Part shown: positions 33,576-44,031 of the stretch, piece by piece
How the letters are laid out: each line of letters begins with the position of its first letter
Numbering within the stretch: the first letter of the stretch is position 1
Assembly (NCBI GenBank): GCA_029204225.1
Contig: MU833261.1
Coordinates: 1 to 58,881, forward strand
Source of the DNA: Diphasiastrum complanatum
Lineage: Eukaryota > Streptophyta > Lycopodiopsida > Lycopodiales > Lycopodiaceae
Direction of reading: 5' to 3'
Length of the DNA: 58,881 nt
Program-made: the position numbers and the translations under genes
The notes under the pieces: generated by a model
Told to the model about the DNA's origin: nothing
Databases searched by the model: none
Seen by the model: the letters and a program-made list of their open reading frames with translations, nothing else

Positions 33576-34199
33576 GTGCGACCCTGCGGCCATCAGGGCG
33601 ACCCTGCGGCTATCAGGGCGTATGTGACAAGTCCGCAGCAACTCCGAGTTTATGCGCATTTCCTGCCATGCACACGCAGAAAAAAATGGGCGGAATGTGA
33701 CAGTCCACTAGATAAGATCACACTCAATAATAAAAAATGGCCGAGAATCTTAACAGAGCATGGTTGGAATACGAATGTAGATGCCCGAAGGGCTCTCGTC
33801 CAATTCTCAAATAAGTATTTCAACTGCCCTGACCCAACAGTCCGTGTGGCAACAACTTTTGCCCGGGACCTAGAATATCTAATGGGGATCGAGACCAAGT
33901 GGGACAATTTCCTCCCACCGATATTATTTGATCCAAACACGACATTGGCCTCTGAAAAAATTGAAGATCAGCTACCAGTAGCTTGTGTGTACTACCGGGC
34001 AACATTGCGAGGCAATCCTTGGACGGGCTGTTTTCAAACATGGGTCGACCAACGATGGTTAACCGGCATCCACAAGTCCCTTCACACTAACAAGGACTTG
34101 AAAAATATCGATCGAATCACCTTTATGGAAGACATCAACACTTACTTGATTGTTGTGAAGCTGACTCAAGTGCACCCAGTGTGCCCTGTAAGACTCTAA
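33576..34199 (+). CDS. Unrecognised ORF, 207 codons
   Basis: An open frame in GC-richer DNA just right of A1. The most protein-like part starts near residue 37 (KKWAECDSPLDKI) and includes WPRILTEHGWNTNVDARRAL, VATTFARDLEYLMGIE and WTGCFQTWVDQRW. No signal peptide, membrane segment or known catalytic motif is visible. The last 16 codons run into the first LTR-like repeat (34,151). The segment before it (EDINTYLIVVKLT) resembles EDINFLKREEDVVKLT before the second repeat, so the ORF may be the 3' coding end of the same LTR element. The ATG at 33,576 is uncertain. Confidence 0.4.
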   Translation: MRPCGHQGDPAAIRAYVTSPQQLRVYAHFLPCTRRKKWAECDSPLDKITLNNKKWPRILTEHGWNTNVDARRALVQFSNKYFNCPDPTVRVATTFARDLEYLMGIETKWDNFLPPILFDPNTTLASEKIEDQLPVACVYYRATLRGNPWTGCFQTWVDQRWLTGIHKSLHTNKDLKNIDRITFMEDINTYLIVVKLTQVHPVCPVRL

Positions 34200-34471
34200 G
34201 GAGTGACACTCTCTAAGGTCCCAGAGCAAGTTAGAACATCAAGGACTGAGCCTCCGACCTGTGGTGAGCTAGTCAAGTAGTCACAAGTCATGAAGCTAGC
34301 TCTGGAGCTCGAGTCATGGCCTAGTCAGGAAGCAAGTTGATTCTGCCACCGGTGGGCTCCCGAGACCCATGTCCGGGAGCCAAACTGATTCTGCCAGGCT
34401 TGCCAGGTTTAATCAGCGAAATAAAAACTAAGTCCTAGAAAGCGTGCTTTACCAGAAAGCACTATGTTTCA
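34151..34471 (+). repeat. LTR-like direct repeat, copy 1
   Basis: 321 bp from TGTTGTGAAGCTGAC to CTATGTTTCA, repeated at 34,983-35,293 with about 5-8% differences and one small indel. TG...CA ends. Confidence 0.75.
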
Positions 34472-34982
34472 GCATCCAGCAGTGACAAACCAGCTGACGC
34501 GAGGTCAAATGGAACCAGCATTGCCTGTAGCTTCTACATCAGAGGTGGATCTAAGTGCCGATGCAGAGCTCAAGGAGCTCAACCTGGGCGACCAAACGAA
34601 AAATCTAGAGTCCTAGGGGACTCATCCAGACATACGACAAAAACGACATATCTGAGGCTTAAGGGAGCTGTAAGTACCGTTTTCTTTCATGTTAATAAAG
34701 TAAGCCACATTTCTCATTGAGGAGTGAGCTTCAGTCTAATGTCTAAGTGCAGTAGCTTTACACAGGTTTTACATAAGTGAACTAGATCCACACTTTTTCT
34801 GTGCTGGGTGCCAACGCAATGTTTTTACTTCTCTTTATAGTTGGTCTCCTTTGGCCGGTGAATCAAGCCCGTGCCCTTGTATATGTGAATAAAGTCTGGC
34901 CGGGGAATTAAGCCCAAGCCATGAGTCTTAGGTTCTAGTTTGGCCCTGATGAGGACATCAACTTTCTCAAACGAGAGGAGGA
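34472..34982 (+). other. Short internal region between the LTR-like repeats
   Basis: 511 bp. A 51-codon frame opens at the ATG in the repeat end (34,464) and reads MFQHPAVTNQLTRGQ..., stopping at 34,616. The rest has no long frame. CGAGAGGAGGA just before 34,983 looks like a PPT. No iMet-type PBS is present. With the repeats this resembles a TRIM-sized element, or a recombination product of a larger one. Confidence 0.5.
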
Positions 34983-35293
34983 TGTTGTAAAGCTGACTCG
35001 GGTGCACCCAACGTGCCCTGTAAGACTCTAAGGGATGACACTCTCTAAGGTCCCAGAGCAAGTTAGGACATCAAGAACTGAGCCTCCGACCTGTGGTGAG
35101 CCAGTCAAGTAGTCACAAGTCATGAGCTAGCTCTGGAGCTCGAGTCATGGCCTAGTCAGGAAGCAAGTTGATTCTGCCACTGGGACGGTCTCGGGACCCA
35201 TGTTCGGGAGCCAGACTGATTCTGCCAGGCTTAATCAATGAAATAAAAACTAAGTCCTAAAAAGCGTGCTTTACCAAAAAACACTATGTTTCA
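34983..35293 (+). repeat. LTR-like direct repeat, copy 2
   Basis: 311 bp; see copy 1. Preceded by the purine run CGAGAGGAGGA. No matching 5-bp duplication was found outside the pair (TTGAT left, GGACA right). Confidence 0.75.
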
Positions 35294-35968
35294 GGACAGA
35301 GGGGGTGCGCTGAATCACACCAGAACTATAGGGGGAGTCCGGCAGACAGAAACTTGGGCAGCTCAACCAACGCTAGGAATCCAGTTGCCAGGTCTTAGTT
35401 CCCTCTACCAGCACGAGCCAGGCACAATGCCCAGCAAGTGTTGGTGGCCCCGAGACCGGTCAGTCTATGTATGAATGTAACCTCTTTCAGATCTAATAAA
35501 GTTGATCCTTGGGGATGATTACCATTTCGGTTTTGCCTCCGGGACTGGTCCAAGTGGAAGGACCCTTACTACAACCTTTTTGTGTCGTTGGCGCCTAAGG
35601 GTCCACATCACCGACGTGTGGCTTGCCGCTATGCCAATTGGTCAGTTTGGTGACCACTATGCTTTGGGATTCATGTGTGGCTTGTCTTTGCCTTTGGTTA
35701 CCTTTTTGGGGATGGATTTTGAGTTGGCTTTCGGGTTGGTTGGGATTCCAGTTTTCTTAAGTCTAAATGGTTAAGCTTGTTACGTTTCTGAGTTGGTTTT
35801 TACGTAAGTGGATGATGGATGAATGTTAGACTTAAGCGTGTGTTGAGGAAACCGCTCAAGTCCCAGCGCCCTTTGAGGTGCCGGCGCAACACTGATCAAC
35901 CGAAGACGCACCAAGAGAAAACTATACTGAACCGGCAGAGTGCCGAGGGACCGGCACTACTTCAGGCT
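35294..35968 (+). other. GC-richer sequence before gypsy LTR K
   Basis: An ORF of 62 codons starts at the ATG inside repeat copy 2 (35,286) and a 90-codon frame lies at 35,502-35,774. Neither has a motif. The last 80 bp (AGTGCCGAGGGACCGGCACT at about 35,939) match, inverted, the sequence next to LTR L at 37,485-37,530, so this is the 3' internal end of the K/L gypsy family. Confidence 0.45.
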
Positions 35969-36560
35969 GTGGGTCCTGTTGGGGGTATTCCCAACACAGA
36001 GAAATAAATAAAGTTAGTTAATAAAAATGTTGCGAGGGCATGGCTTTCTGCGCGTATAAGCCCATGCCCCAATGAGCACACAAGTTAAATGTAAATAGAA
36101 ATAATAGACTTGGGTTCCTTTGTAATTAAAATAAAACTTGAGGCCCAAAGTCAAGTTAGAACTTAGAGTTTACTTTTTTTAAAAGTTGGGTCCAATTTTG
36201 GACTCACATGAATATTGTGATTTCTAATGTATTTTTTATGGATCCTTGGATCAAGTTGGGTCCAAGACGAATGGATAGGATCATTGTGAATATTAGCCAA
36301 TAGGATTTTGGGGCAAGGGCCTTCCCCATTTATAAAAGGACACCATTTGTACTCTATTTTGATACTTAATAGAGAGGAGGAGACTCTACCATTTTGGGAG
36401 CTCAAGCATCCTCAAGTGCTAATCACTCTTTGCTTATGCTTTTGTGATGATTTGTGTGTTGTTTCCCATTTGCTATGTTCTTAGTTTATGCTTGTTAATG
36501 TTTTTTCATAAGCAATGATATTGAGCATTTGAGCTAACCTCCATCTCAAATCTCTCTTCC
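35969..36560 (+). repeat. Gypsy-family LTR K (plus orientation)
   Basis: Begins TGTTGGGGGTATTCCCAACA. Shares GCGAGGGCA, GTATAAGCCCA and AATGAGCACAC with the minus-strand LTR at 37,045-37,484. TATAAAAGG at 36,331 is the likely TATA box. The right end is not certain; a CT-rich run near 36,550-36,600 lies at or beyond it. Confidence 0.6.
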
Positions 36561-36866
36561 TCTCTCTCTCTCTTTCTCTCCATCTCTCTTTGCTACTCTC
36601 TCTTCCCTTCACAAAATCATGATGAATGTTAGTTTAGTGGAGTAGAGTTAGGCGTGAGTAGTGTTAGTGATGATAGAGTTAGATAAAAAGTAGAGAACTA
36701 TATAAGAGTAGCATCTTTACATAGTTAGGCACCTATCCAGCGTTCTAACCCTTGTTGACAGGCGGGAGGGCTACTACGACACGAGATCCTTGACCCTACA
36801 TAGCATTCTAGCTATAGGTAGGCTTGCGGTTCTTTCTTCGTCTGATTCGTTGCTCAGTTGATGTGG

Positions 36867-37036
<170 letters not shown>

Positions 37037-37044
37037 CTAGAGCT

Positions 37045-37484
37045 TTATCAAGAATAGACATGATGCTTCACAATGGAAAATGGCCTCCTTATATAGTTGA
37101 GAGAGGAGGCCATCTTGGCTCTCATTGGCTAGACTACTAATCTTAGCCATTCAAACTACTGATTGCAATCTAATGGTTCAATAAGAAAAGGACCAAACTC
37201 ACATGATTCATGTGAGATTCTCTCAACTTAGAACCATGTAACTTGACTTTGGAGTTTTCTAATATTTTATTCTATTTAGGCCCCAAGTCTTTTATTCAAG
37301 TTCTACTTAGCCATTTTGCGTGCTCATTGGATTGGGCTTACACACGTAGGATGCCAGTGCCCTCGCACTTATTATTCTAATTGTACAATGTACTATGGCA
37401 GGGCCCACTAGATAAGGCTTGGCCAATAGTATCTTAATAGCGGGACCCACCTATTTATTTGTGTACGTGAAATACCCACAACAG
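37045..37484 (-). repeat. Gypsy-family LTR L (minus orientation)
   Basis: On the minus strand begins TGTTGTGGGTATTTC at 37,484, has CTATATAAGG near 37,090 as TATA box, and runs into the CT strand of the microsatellite. Related to LTR K but clearly diverged. Confidence 0.6.
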
Positions 37485-38085
37485 GGTCCTCGGCCCAAAG
37501 TAGTACCTGTCCCTCGGCACTATGCCTGCATTTGTCGTGGAAGAGAGCTATTGTCAGCCCTTTATTGTTGGGACATGGATGCTTCAAGAAAAGCGTGGAT
37601 ATAATCTGCTTTTGTGGATCAAATTTTCTTGACCCAACGTTGAGCTTGGCAAAGAAGAATTTTCTGCCTCTGGATCGGATCATTTGGACTTACTATGGTA
37701 TGAAGTGTTCTCCTGTCTCATTCAGAGTTATTTGGTGTTAGGCACATATATTTGGAGGAATTTGGTAATGTCAGCATAACCATTATTGGTGCCAGATGCC
37801 GAAGTAGAGAGATCGCAACCAATCCACCAAGTAGGGGTAGGATGGGAGAAGGATGCTAAGCCTGAGGCTTTATTTGATGATGGCGATTAGCAAGAACATG
37901 GACTTGCCAGATTTTCAGTAATAGCTATATGAGTCTGGTGGCCATTCTTGATAATCTTGTTTATTGACAAATGGGTAGTTGAGGCATTCCATCAGAGTAT
38001 CTGTCATGCCCATGACTGGTCTCGGGTAGCGTGTCCATGCTAGGGGCCGGTAGACCAACAACCCATAGGTTAATTTTGACTATAA
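37485..38085 (-). other. Internal sequence of element L, no gene recognised
   Basis: The first 50 bp match the K internal end (AGTGCCGAGGGAC). A 91-codon minus frame (37,683-37,408) and other short frames show no known motif. Confidence 0.4.
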
Positions 38086-38772
38086 TGTGAAAATTATAAA
38101 AAGCTATCAATCTTAGTCTTAGGGGTTTCATAAAGTTTTTGTATCAAGCTACTTTGTGTAGAGTTGTGATTAGACCAAAAATTGGCATAGATGGCAAATT
38201 GGCAATGTCCACATGTAATGCCTTTATTGAGCCAAAAGTGAATCATGATGTAATCTTGAACTTGGAAGGCATATGAATAGGGTCTTGACACTTGTGACAG
38301 TGTAATTTGATGAGTGATGGAGTCAAAAGTCGGTTTTGATCAAGGGGTCCAATAGGATTACGGAGGTGATTATTAGAGGTCCAATAGAATTAAGGAGGCT
38401 ATGATTAGGGGTCCAATAGGATGCAAGGAGGGATTTCCACACACTCTATATGTACTTCTCCTTATGATCATTTATCAAGTTGAGTTTTTGAGTCAAACTT
38501 TTTGGTGAGATTTGCTTGTTGTCTCTTCTCTCTCTACATGAGTTGGAATTAGCTTTTTTCTCTCTCTACTCGAGGAGAGGAGCTTAATTCTCCTTTGTTT
38601 TTCTCATGATTTTGAACTTTGGTTATCAACTATTGCATCCATCTTTGCCTCTATGCCTTGTTTTTTGATCTAGATCTTGGAAATCAATCTAGATTTCATT
38701 GGCAAGTGCACAAGCTTTCTTAGGAGATCTATCACACACTCTAGGGCATTCCCACACATGTAAAATTTAACA
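38086..38772 (+). repeat. Element M 5' LTR
   Basis: 687 bp, TGTGAAAATTATAA to AAATTTAACA. Includes three copies of a roughly 33-bp unit with GGGGTCCAATAGGAT (38,343-38,425). Confidence 0.9.
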
Positions 38773-38784
38773 TGGTATTAGAGC
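38773..38784 (+). other. Element M primer-binding site
   Basis: TGGTATTAGAGC: one C-to-T change from the iMet-tRNA complement, flush with the LTR. Confidence 0.85.
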
Positions 38785-39141
38785 CTACGTAAGTGTTTGA
38801 TGCTTGTTTCATCCAAAGGTTCAAAATTTTCTTGAAAATCTAGATCTAGAGAGACTAGTTTGCATCTCCCATGCTATCTCAAGCATCTATTGATCAAAAT
38901 GGTTCATTATCACAAGGATTGAAACAATTCTGATATTGTACAGATTTTCCTACACAGACACATGTGAAGAATAGCCAAATTTAGTTCTTTAGTTCTCTTC
39001 CAAGTGTGAGCCAAATTTGGTGCTTGATAGCTAGTTTGAAAGCTATTTGAGCTAGTTTGTGTAGCAATTGACTTCATAGTGATTGGATCTCCCAATCAAA
39101 AGTTATAGTCAATTCAATCAAGGTGGGTAGGGCACCCAACT

Positions 39142-39963
39142 GGATTCTATTTGAAAGTTGAAGATGGAGTCTATCCTAACACTCCAAGATGTGATGGATA
39201 TTGTGCTTGGGATTGAGGAGAAGCCTCAAATCCTTCAAAAAGCACAAAAGTACAAGAAGAGAGCTAGGATGGCTCTCCACTATATCAAAATGAATGTCTC
39301 CAATGAGATTTTGAGGGAGATTGGTGCTTGCACATCGGCCAAGGATGCTTGAAGCACTCTCAAAGCAATCTATGAAGCCAAGAATACCTTCTCACTCTAA
39401 GGAATCAAATATTCCAAAGCTATCAAATGGGTGATGAAAGTGCAACCAACTATGTATTGAGAGTCAAAGACATCCAAAGGGAGCTTGCTTGTATTTGAGA
39501 TCCTATCAATCAAAGAGAGCTAGTTCAAGTCATACTCATTGGCTTGAAGGATGATTATGACAACCTTGTCCAATATCATGCTATCAAGGAAGAGCTACCA
39601 AGCTTGGAAGCATTGCAAAGTGTTCTTATGGTTGAAGAATCAAGACAAGAGAACAAGCTACTAAGTATGGAGAAGTTATCTATCAATCATAATGGTGATG
39701 GCAAAGCTCTTTTTTCCAAGCATAAAGGGATGAGCAAAAAGCAACACCAACATATCTCCAAGGACAAAGCAAAAGACCAAGATGGAGAGGAGGAGGATTC
39801 CTCTCATGCTTCTACCTCAAAGAAGAAGAAGAAAAATATCAAATGCTTCTGTTGTCGCAAGATGGGGCACTATGCAACAAATTGCTTCAAGAAGAAGAAT
39901 CAATTTAAGCAAGCCAACCTTTCAAATGAGAAAGAAGATTCTATTGCAAGTGATCTCTTATGA
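39142..39963 (+). pseudogene. Element M gag
   Basis: The start of gag is missing. Homology begins at LDSI, a stop where Trp is expected, KLKMESILTLQDVMD, then MALHYIKMNVSNEILREIGACTSAKDA and a TGA at the next Trp (39,350). Frameshifted remains of LRNQIFQSYQ follow. From 39,544 the frame is clean: DNLVQYHAIKEELPSLE, a Lys-rich tract and an intact knuckle CFCCRKMGHYATNC (about residues 102-115 of that frame). It stops just before the protease. Confidence 0.9.
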
Positions 39964-39969
39964 TCTCTT

Positions 39970-40335
39970 ATGGTCTCTAGTTTTTCATCTACACCTTTCA
40001 AGAAGGATGGATCTTGGTATATTGATAGTGGAGCATCTTCACATATGTGTAGCTCCAAGGAGTCCTTTACATGTATTATGCCTTATGGAGGAGCCAAGAA
40101 GACTATCTATACAACAAATCGCCAAGAAGGCAATATTGAAGGCATATGGAGTATTCTCTTGAAGACCTCATCTTCAAAGATTCTTTCTCTCAATAAGGTT
40201 CTTTTTGTTCCCAGTCTTACAAAGAACCTCATAAGTGTTGGCCAACTTATTGATGGAGGCCTTGATGTGAAATTCAATATGGATACTTGTATCAAGGGAA
40301 ATGATTCGATCCTTGCACATGGATCAAGATTTTGA
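39970..40335 (+). pseudogene. Element M protease
   Basis: Continues after a short frame break. GSWYIDSGASSHM keeps the catalytic Asp, followed by KKTIYTTN, KVLFVPSLTKNLISVGQL and the linker to integrase. A stop in SRF-GIYKLD ends it. It would have processed the polyprotein. Confidence 0.85.
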
Positions 40336-41405
40336 GGCATATACAAGCTTGATCCAAGAGAAACTTGTGATATTGCATTTGAGACAAAGCTTTCCAAGGA
40401 GGATTTATGGCATAAGAGGTTGGGACATCACAACTACAAATTTATGCTTTCTATGTGCAAAGAAGCCAAAGCTATTGGCTTACCAAAGATTCTTTCAAAG
40501 GAGATCAAGCCTTGTGAGGCTTGTGCTATTGCAAAATCACACAAGAAGGCATACAAAAGATCTTCCATCAAAAGCACTCATCCTTTGGAGCTAATACACT
40601 TGGATGTGCACTTCTCATCATCTCAAAGCAAGGGAGGAGCCACTTGCTTTGTGACTTTTATTGATGATTTCACAAGATTTACATGGCTATATCTTCTTAC
40701 TTCCAAATCTTTGGTGTACGATCACTTCCTTATACTCGAAGCATATGTTGAGAAGCAATTTTCATTCAATATCAAGGCTTTGAGGTGTAATGGAGGAAGA
40801 GAATATATCTCCAACAAATTCCATGACTATTGTGAGAAAGAAGGTATAAAGAGGGAGTTATCTTGTGCATATTCACCATCTCAAAATGGAGTGGCCGAGA
40901 GGAAGAATAGATCTGTATGTAAATGTGCAAAAGCTATGAGGATTGAAGCATCTTTGCCTAAAGATTTTTGAGGAGAAGCTATAAATTGTGCAAATTATCT
41001 TTGCAATAGACTCACACATCTTGCTCTTGAAGGAAGGACACCATATGAGGTCTTATTCAAAAAGAAGCCTAAGGTTGATCACCTTAGAGTATTTGGCACC
41101 ATTTGCTTTGCACATATTCCCTTAAAAATAAGGAAGAAGGATGATCCATGCTCTAGCAAAGGGATCATGGTTGGATATTCATCCACCAAAAAGGCTTATA
41201 GAGTCTTTGTGCTCTCTACTTCTCAAGTGATTGAAAGTAGAGATGTTATATTTCATGAAGATCAACATTTATTATATGAAGGGGCCGAGTTCAAGCAACC
41301 TCAAGATTCTTCACCTATCATGCCTATTGAAGATCATCAAGACTTGTTGGGGTCGAGATTTGAGGAGGAGACTCATCGGGTTCGCACATCTAGGAGGACT
41401 TCTAG
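40336..41405 (+). pseudogene. Element M integrase and linker
   Basis: LWHKRLGHHN and CEACAIAKSHKKAYKRSS give the zinc-binding domain. The core has ELIHLDVHFSSS (first Asp), TFIDDFTRFTWLY, then LRCNGGREY where RSDNGGEY is expected, so the second catalytic Asp is lost. NGVAERKN keeps the Glu. TGA replaces Trp in KDF-GEA at 40,969. The remaining integrase tail (RTPYEVLFKKKPKVDHLRVFG, VGYSSTKKAYRVF, ESRDVIF) and linker (RVRTSRRTSR, stop) follow. Confidence 0.88.
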
Positions 41406-42141
41406 ATAGAGATCCAAGCCTAAACGGCTTTCCTATGATGACAAAGGCAAGCAAGTGGAGCTTGATTCCACCCATTTTGCATATTTCATCTCTCATGAAG
41501 AGCCAAAGGATGTTGAAGAGGCACTCAATACCAAGGAGTGGTATGATGCCATGAAGCAAGAGTATGAAGCCTTGATGATCAACAACACTTGGGAGCATGT
41601 GGATCCTCCATCCAACAAGAACATCATAGGAACAAAGTGGGTATTTTGAATCAAGTATAATCATGATGGCACTATTCACAAGTACAAGGCAAGATTATGT
41701 GCCAAGGGATTTGCTCAAATCCATGGAATTGATTATGAGGAGACCTTTGCACCCGTGGCAAAGATGGTGGCCATAAGGATTATTATCTCTCTAAAGGTGT
41801 TCAAATAGATGTTTCCAATTCATTTCTCAATGGTTATCTTCAAGAGGATTTTATTGGAGCTAAAGTGCATCAAAGAGGAGGAGCTACCATTGTTATATTG
41901 TGATTATATCTCGGCCCAAGCACTTGCAAATAATCCATTTTTTCATGCAAGAAGCATGCATATAGAAGTGGCACACCACTTTATGAGAGAGAAGCTTATC
42001 GGAGGAGAGATCCATTTGGAGCATATTGATTCATCATCTTGTAGTGCCGATCTACTCACCAAACCTTTACTCAAGAGTTCCTTCATCAAACGTAGATCCA
42101 ATCTTGGAATGATTTCAAGACCAATGCTTTTCAAAGATTAG
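41406..42141 (+). pseudogene. Element M RT/RNase H with central deletion
   Basis: The linker and RT start are present: KPKRLSYDDKGKQVE, KEWYDAMKQEYEAL, NIIGTKWVF, TGA for Arg, then [23 protein letters not shown] and [17 protein letters not shown] in a shifted frame. At about 41,848 the sequence jumps to the end of RNase H (RILLELKC, CDYISAQALANNPFFHARS, ADLLTKPL). YVDD and most RNase H catalytic residues are deleted, a loss of roughly 1 kb. Confidence 0.88.
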
Positions 42142-42149
42142 ATATCTTT

Positions 42150-42159
42150 TTAGGAGGAG
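42150..42159 (+). other. Element M polypurine tract
   Basis: TTAGGAGGAG directly before the 3' LTR TG. Confidence 0.7.
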
Positions 42160-42577
42160 TGTGAAAAGTATAAAAGGCTATCAATCTTAGTCTTAGGAGT
42201 TTCATGAGTTTTTTGTATCAAGCTACTTTGTGTAGAGTTGTGATTGGGCCAAAAATTGGCATAGATGGCAAATTGGCATTGTCCACATGTAATGCCTCTA
42301 TTGAGCCAAAAGTGAATCATGATGTAATCTCGAGCTAGAAAGCCATTGAATAGGGTCTTGACACTTGTGACAATGTAGTTTGATGAGTGATGGAGTCAAA
42401 AGTTGGTTTTGACCAAGGGGTCCAATAGGATTAAGGAGATGATCATTAGAGGTCCAATAGAATTAAGGAGGCTATGATTAGGGGTCCAATAGAATTCAAG
42501 AAGCTATGATTAGGGGTCCAATAGGATGCAAGGAGGGATCTCCACACACTCTATATGTACTTCTCCTTATGATCATT
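42160..42577 (+). repeat. Element M 3' LTR, partial
   Basis: First 418 bp match the 5' LTR with several percent differences. It has one more copy of the 33-bp GGGGTCCAATAG unit than the 5' LTR. Breaks off after CTTATGATCATT. Confidence 0.88.
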
Positions 42578-42840
42578 AAAAGAGGAATCACACTAGCAGC
42601 ATGCAGCTACCAATCACAAAATCAAGCATACACTAGTGAGAGCCCAATAGGAATACTTATACCCTCCAAGGCCCATGCACCACTAGTAGTGCACTGTGAC
42701 ACCTCACTAGACTATCTAGGCCATGTCATCCAGTTCCCTAATGACTCACTGATAGACCCATACCAACTCCACCACAATGTGTTTAGTCCTACAACCATAA
42801 ATTTTGACCATGTACACATAAGGGCCCCAATTCTCTTATA
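42578..42840. other. 263 bp of unknown origin
   Basis: Lies between the broken M 3' LTR and an inverted M-type LTR end. No motif; repeats of CACTAGTAG/ACTAGTG-type words only. Confidence 0.4.
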
Positions 42841-43012
42841 TGTTAAATTCTACACATGTGGGAATGCCCTAGAGTGTGTGATTGATCTCCTAAGAAAGCT
42901 TGTGCACTCACCAATGGATTCTAGATTGATTTCCAAGATCTAGATAAAAAAACAAGGCATAGAGGCAAAGATGGATGCAATAGTTGATAAGCAAAGTTCA
43001 AAAGCATGAAGA
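42841..43012 (-). repeat. Inverted end of an M-family LTR
   Basis: Reverse complement of about 38,600-38,772, the last 170 bp of the M 5' LTR, including its TTTAACA end. The PBS does not follow it, so it is either a second LTR in opposite direction or an inverted piece of the M 3' LTR. Confidence 0.8.
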
Positions 43013-43109
43013 GAAAAGCTTTTTGATTGGACCATAGCTTGGGGGCTAGATCTGTACGATCTAGGTTTGGTTGGGCTGGTTTATCCACCACCTGTTCCCT
43101 TGTGTTGTT

Positions 43110-43173
43110 TGTGAAGATTATTAAAATATTATCTTCCTATCTCAAGTTTGGGGTCATGTCCATGGTGATTTCC
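43110..43173 (+). repeat. First 64 bp of a B-family LTR (element G)
   Basis: TGTGAAGATTATTAAAATATT onward matches the start of the B1 LTR. After GATTTCC it switches to integrase sequence (AGGGAGAGTGC), so the rest of the LTR, PBS, gag and protease were deleted in one step or several. Confidence 0.85.
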
Positions 43174-44031
43174 AGGGAGAGTGCTAACATTTCAGATATT
43201 GCTTATGAGACCAAGGTTCTACAGGAGGATCTGTGGCACAAGAGATTGGGTCATCCCGATTTCAAAGCCATGCAATCTATGGTCAAAGAAGGAAAAGTTG
43301 TTGGTCTACTAAAGACACTAGCAAAGTCACACAAAAGGCCTTTTCCTAGATCAAGTATCAAGACAAAGCAACCATTTGAACTTGTACACTCTGATGTTCA
43401 TTTCTCATCAACTAAGAGCAAAGGAGGAGCCAACTGCTTTGTCTCTTTTGTAGATGATTATACAAGATATTCTTGGATCTATATGCTGTCTTCAAAAGCC
43501 ATGGTCTATGATGTTTTTCTTACTTTCAAAGCTTATGTAGAGAAGCAGTTTTCTTTCAAGTTAAAAGCTTTCGATAGTGGAGGAGAATACACTTCCAATA
43601 AGTTTAAAGACTTTTGTGATAGAGAGGGTATTCAAAGAGAGTTTTCTTGTTCATATACTCCTCAACAAAATGGAGTTGCTGAGAGAAAAAATAGAACTTT
43701 GTGTGAATGTGCAAAAGTCATTAGGCTAGAAGCTTCTTTGCCTAAAGAATTTTGGGGAGAGGTAGTTGCATGTGCAAACTATCTTTGCAATAGGCTTCCA
43801 AATCTTGCAATAGGAGGGGAGACACCATTTGCGATGTTGTATAAGAAAAAGCCTAAGGTAGATCATCTTAGGATTTTTGGCTGTGTATGCTTTGTGCATG
43901 TGCCTCTAGAAACTAGGAAGAAGGAAGATCCTAGTGCAATAAAAGAAATTTTTGTAGGATATGCATCCACTAAAAAATCATACAAGATTTATTTACCCTC
44001 TACTGACAAAATGTTGTTAGTAGAGATGTGA
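43174..44031 (+). pseudogene. Element G integrase
   Basis: The longest clean integrase of the B family: LWHKRLGHPDF (zinc ligands His), then KTLAKSHKRPFPRSS, where the expected CEAC segment has been lost by a short deletion. The core follows: LVHSDVHFSS (first Asp), SFVDDYTRYSW, KAFDSGGEYTS (the Asp-Asn pair reduced to D-S, a residue lost) and NGVAERKNRTLCE (Glu). The rest is FWGEVVACANYLCNRLPN, PKVDHLRIFGC and VGYASTKKSYKIYLPS. The frame breaks at LLVEM, where SRDVIF is expected. Confidence 0.88.

Larger units (their letters stand above)
38086..42577 (+). mobile_element. Ty1/copia element M (decayed)
   Basis: 5' LTR, PBS, leader, gag, protease, integrase, deleted RT/RNase H, PPT and a 3' LTR that breaks off after 418 bp. 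Closely related to the gag-protease fragment at 408-1,366. No target duplication can be tested because the 3' end is lost. Confidence 0.9.
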
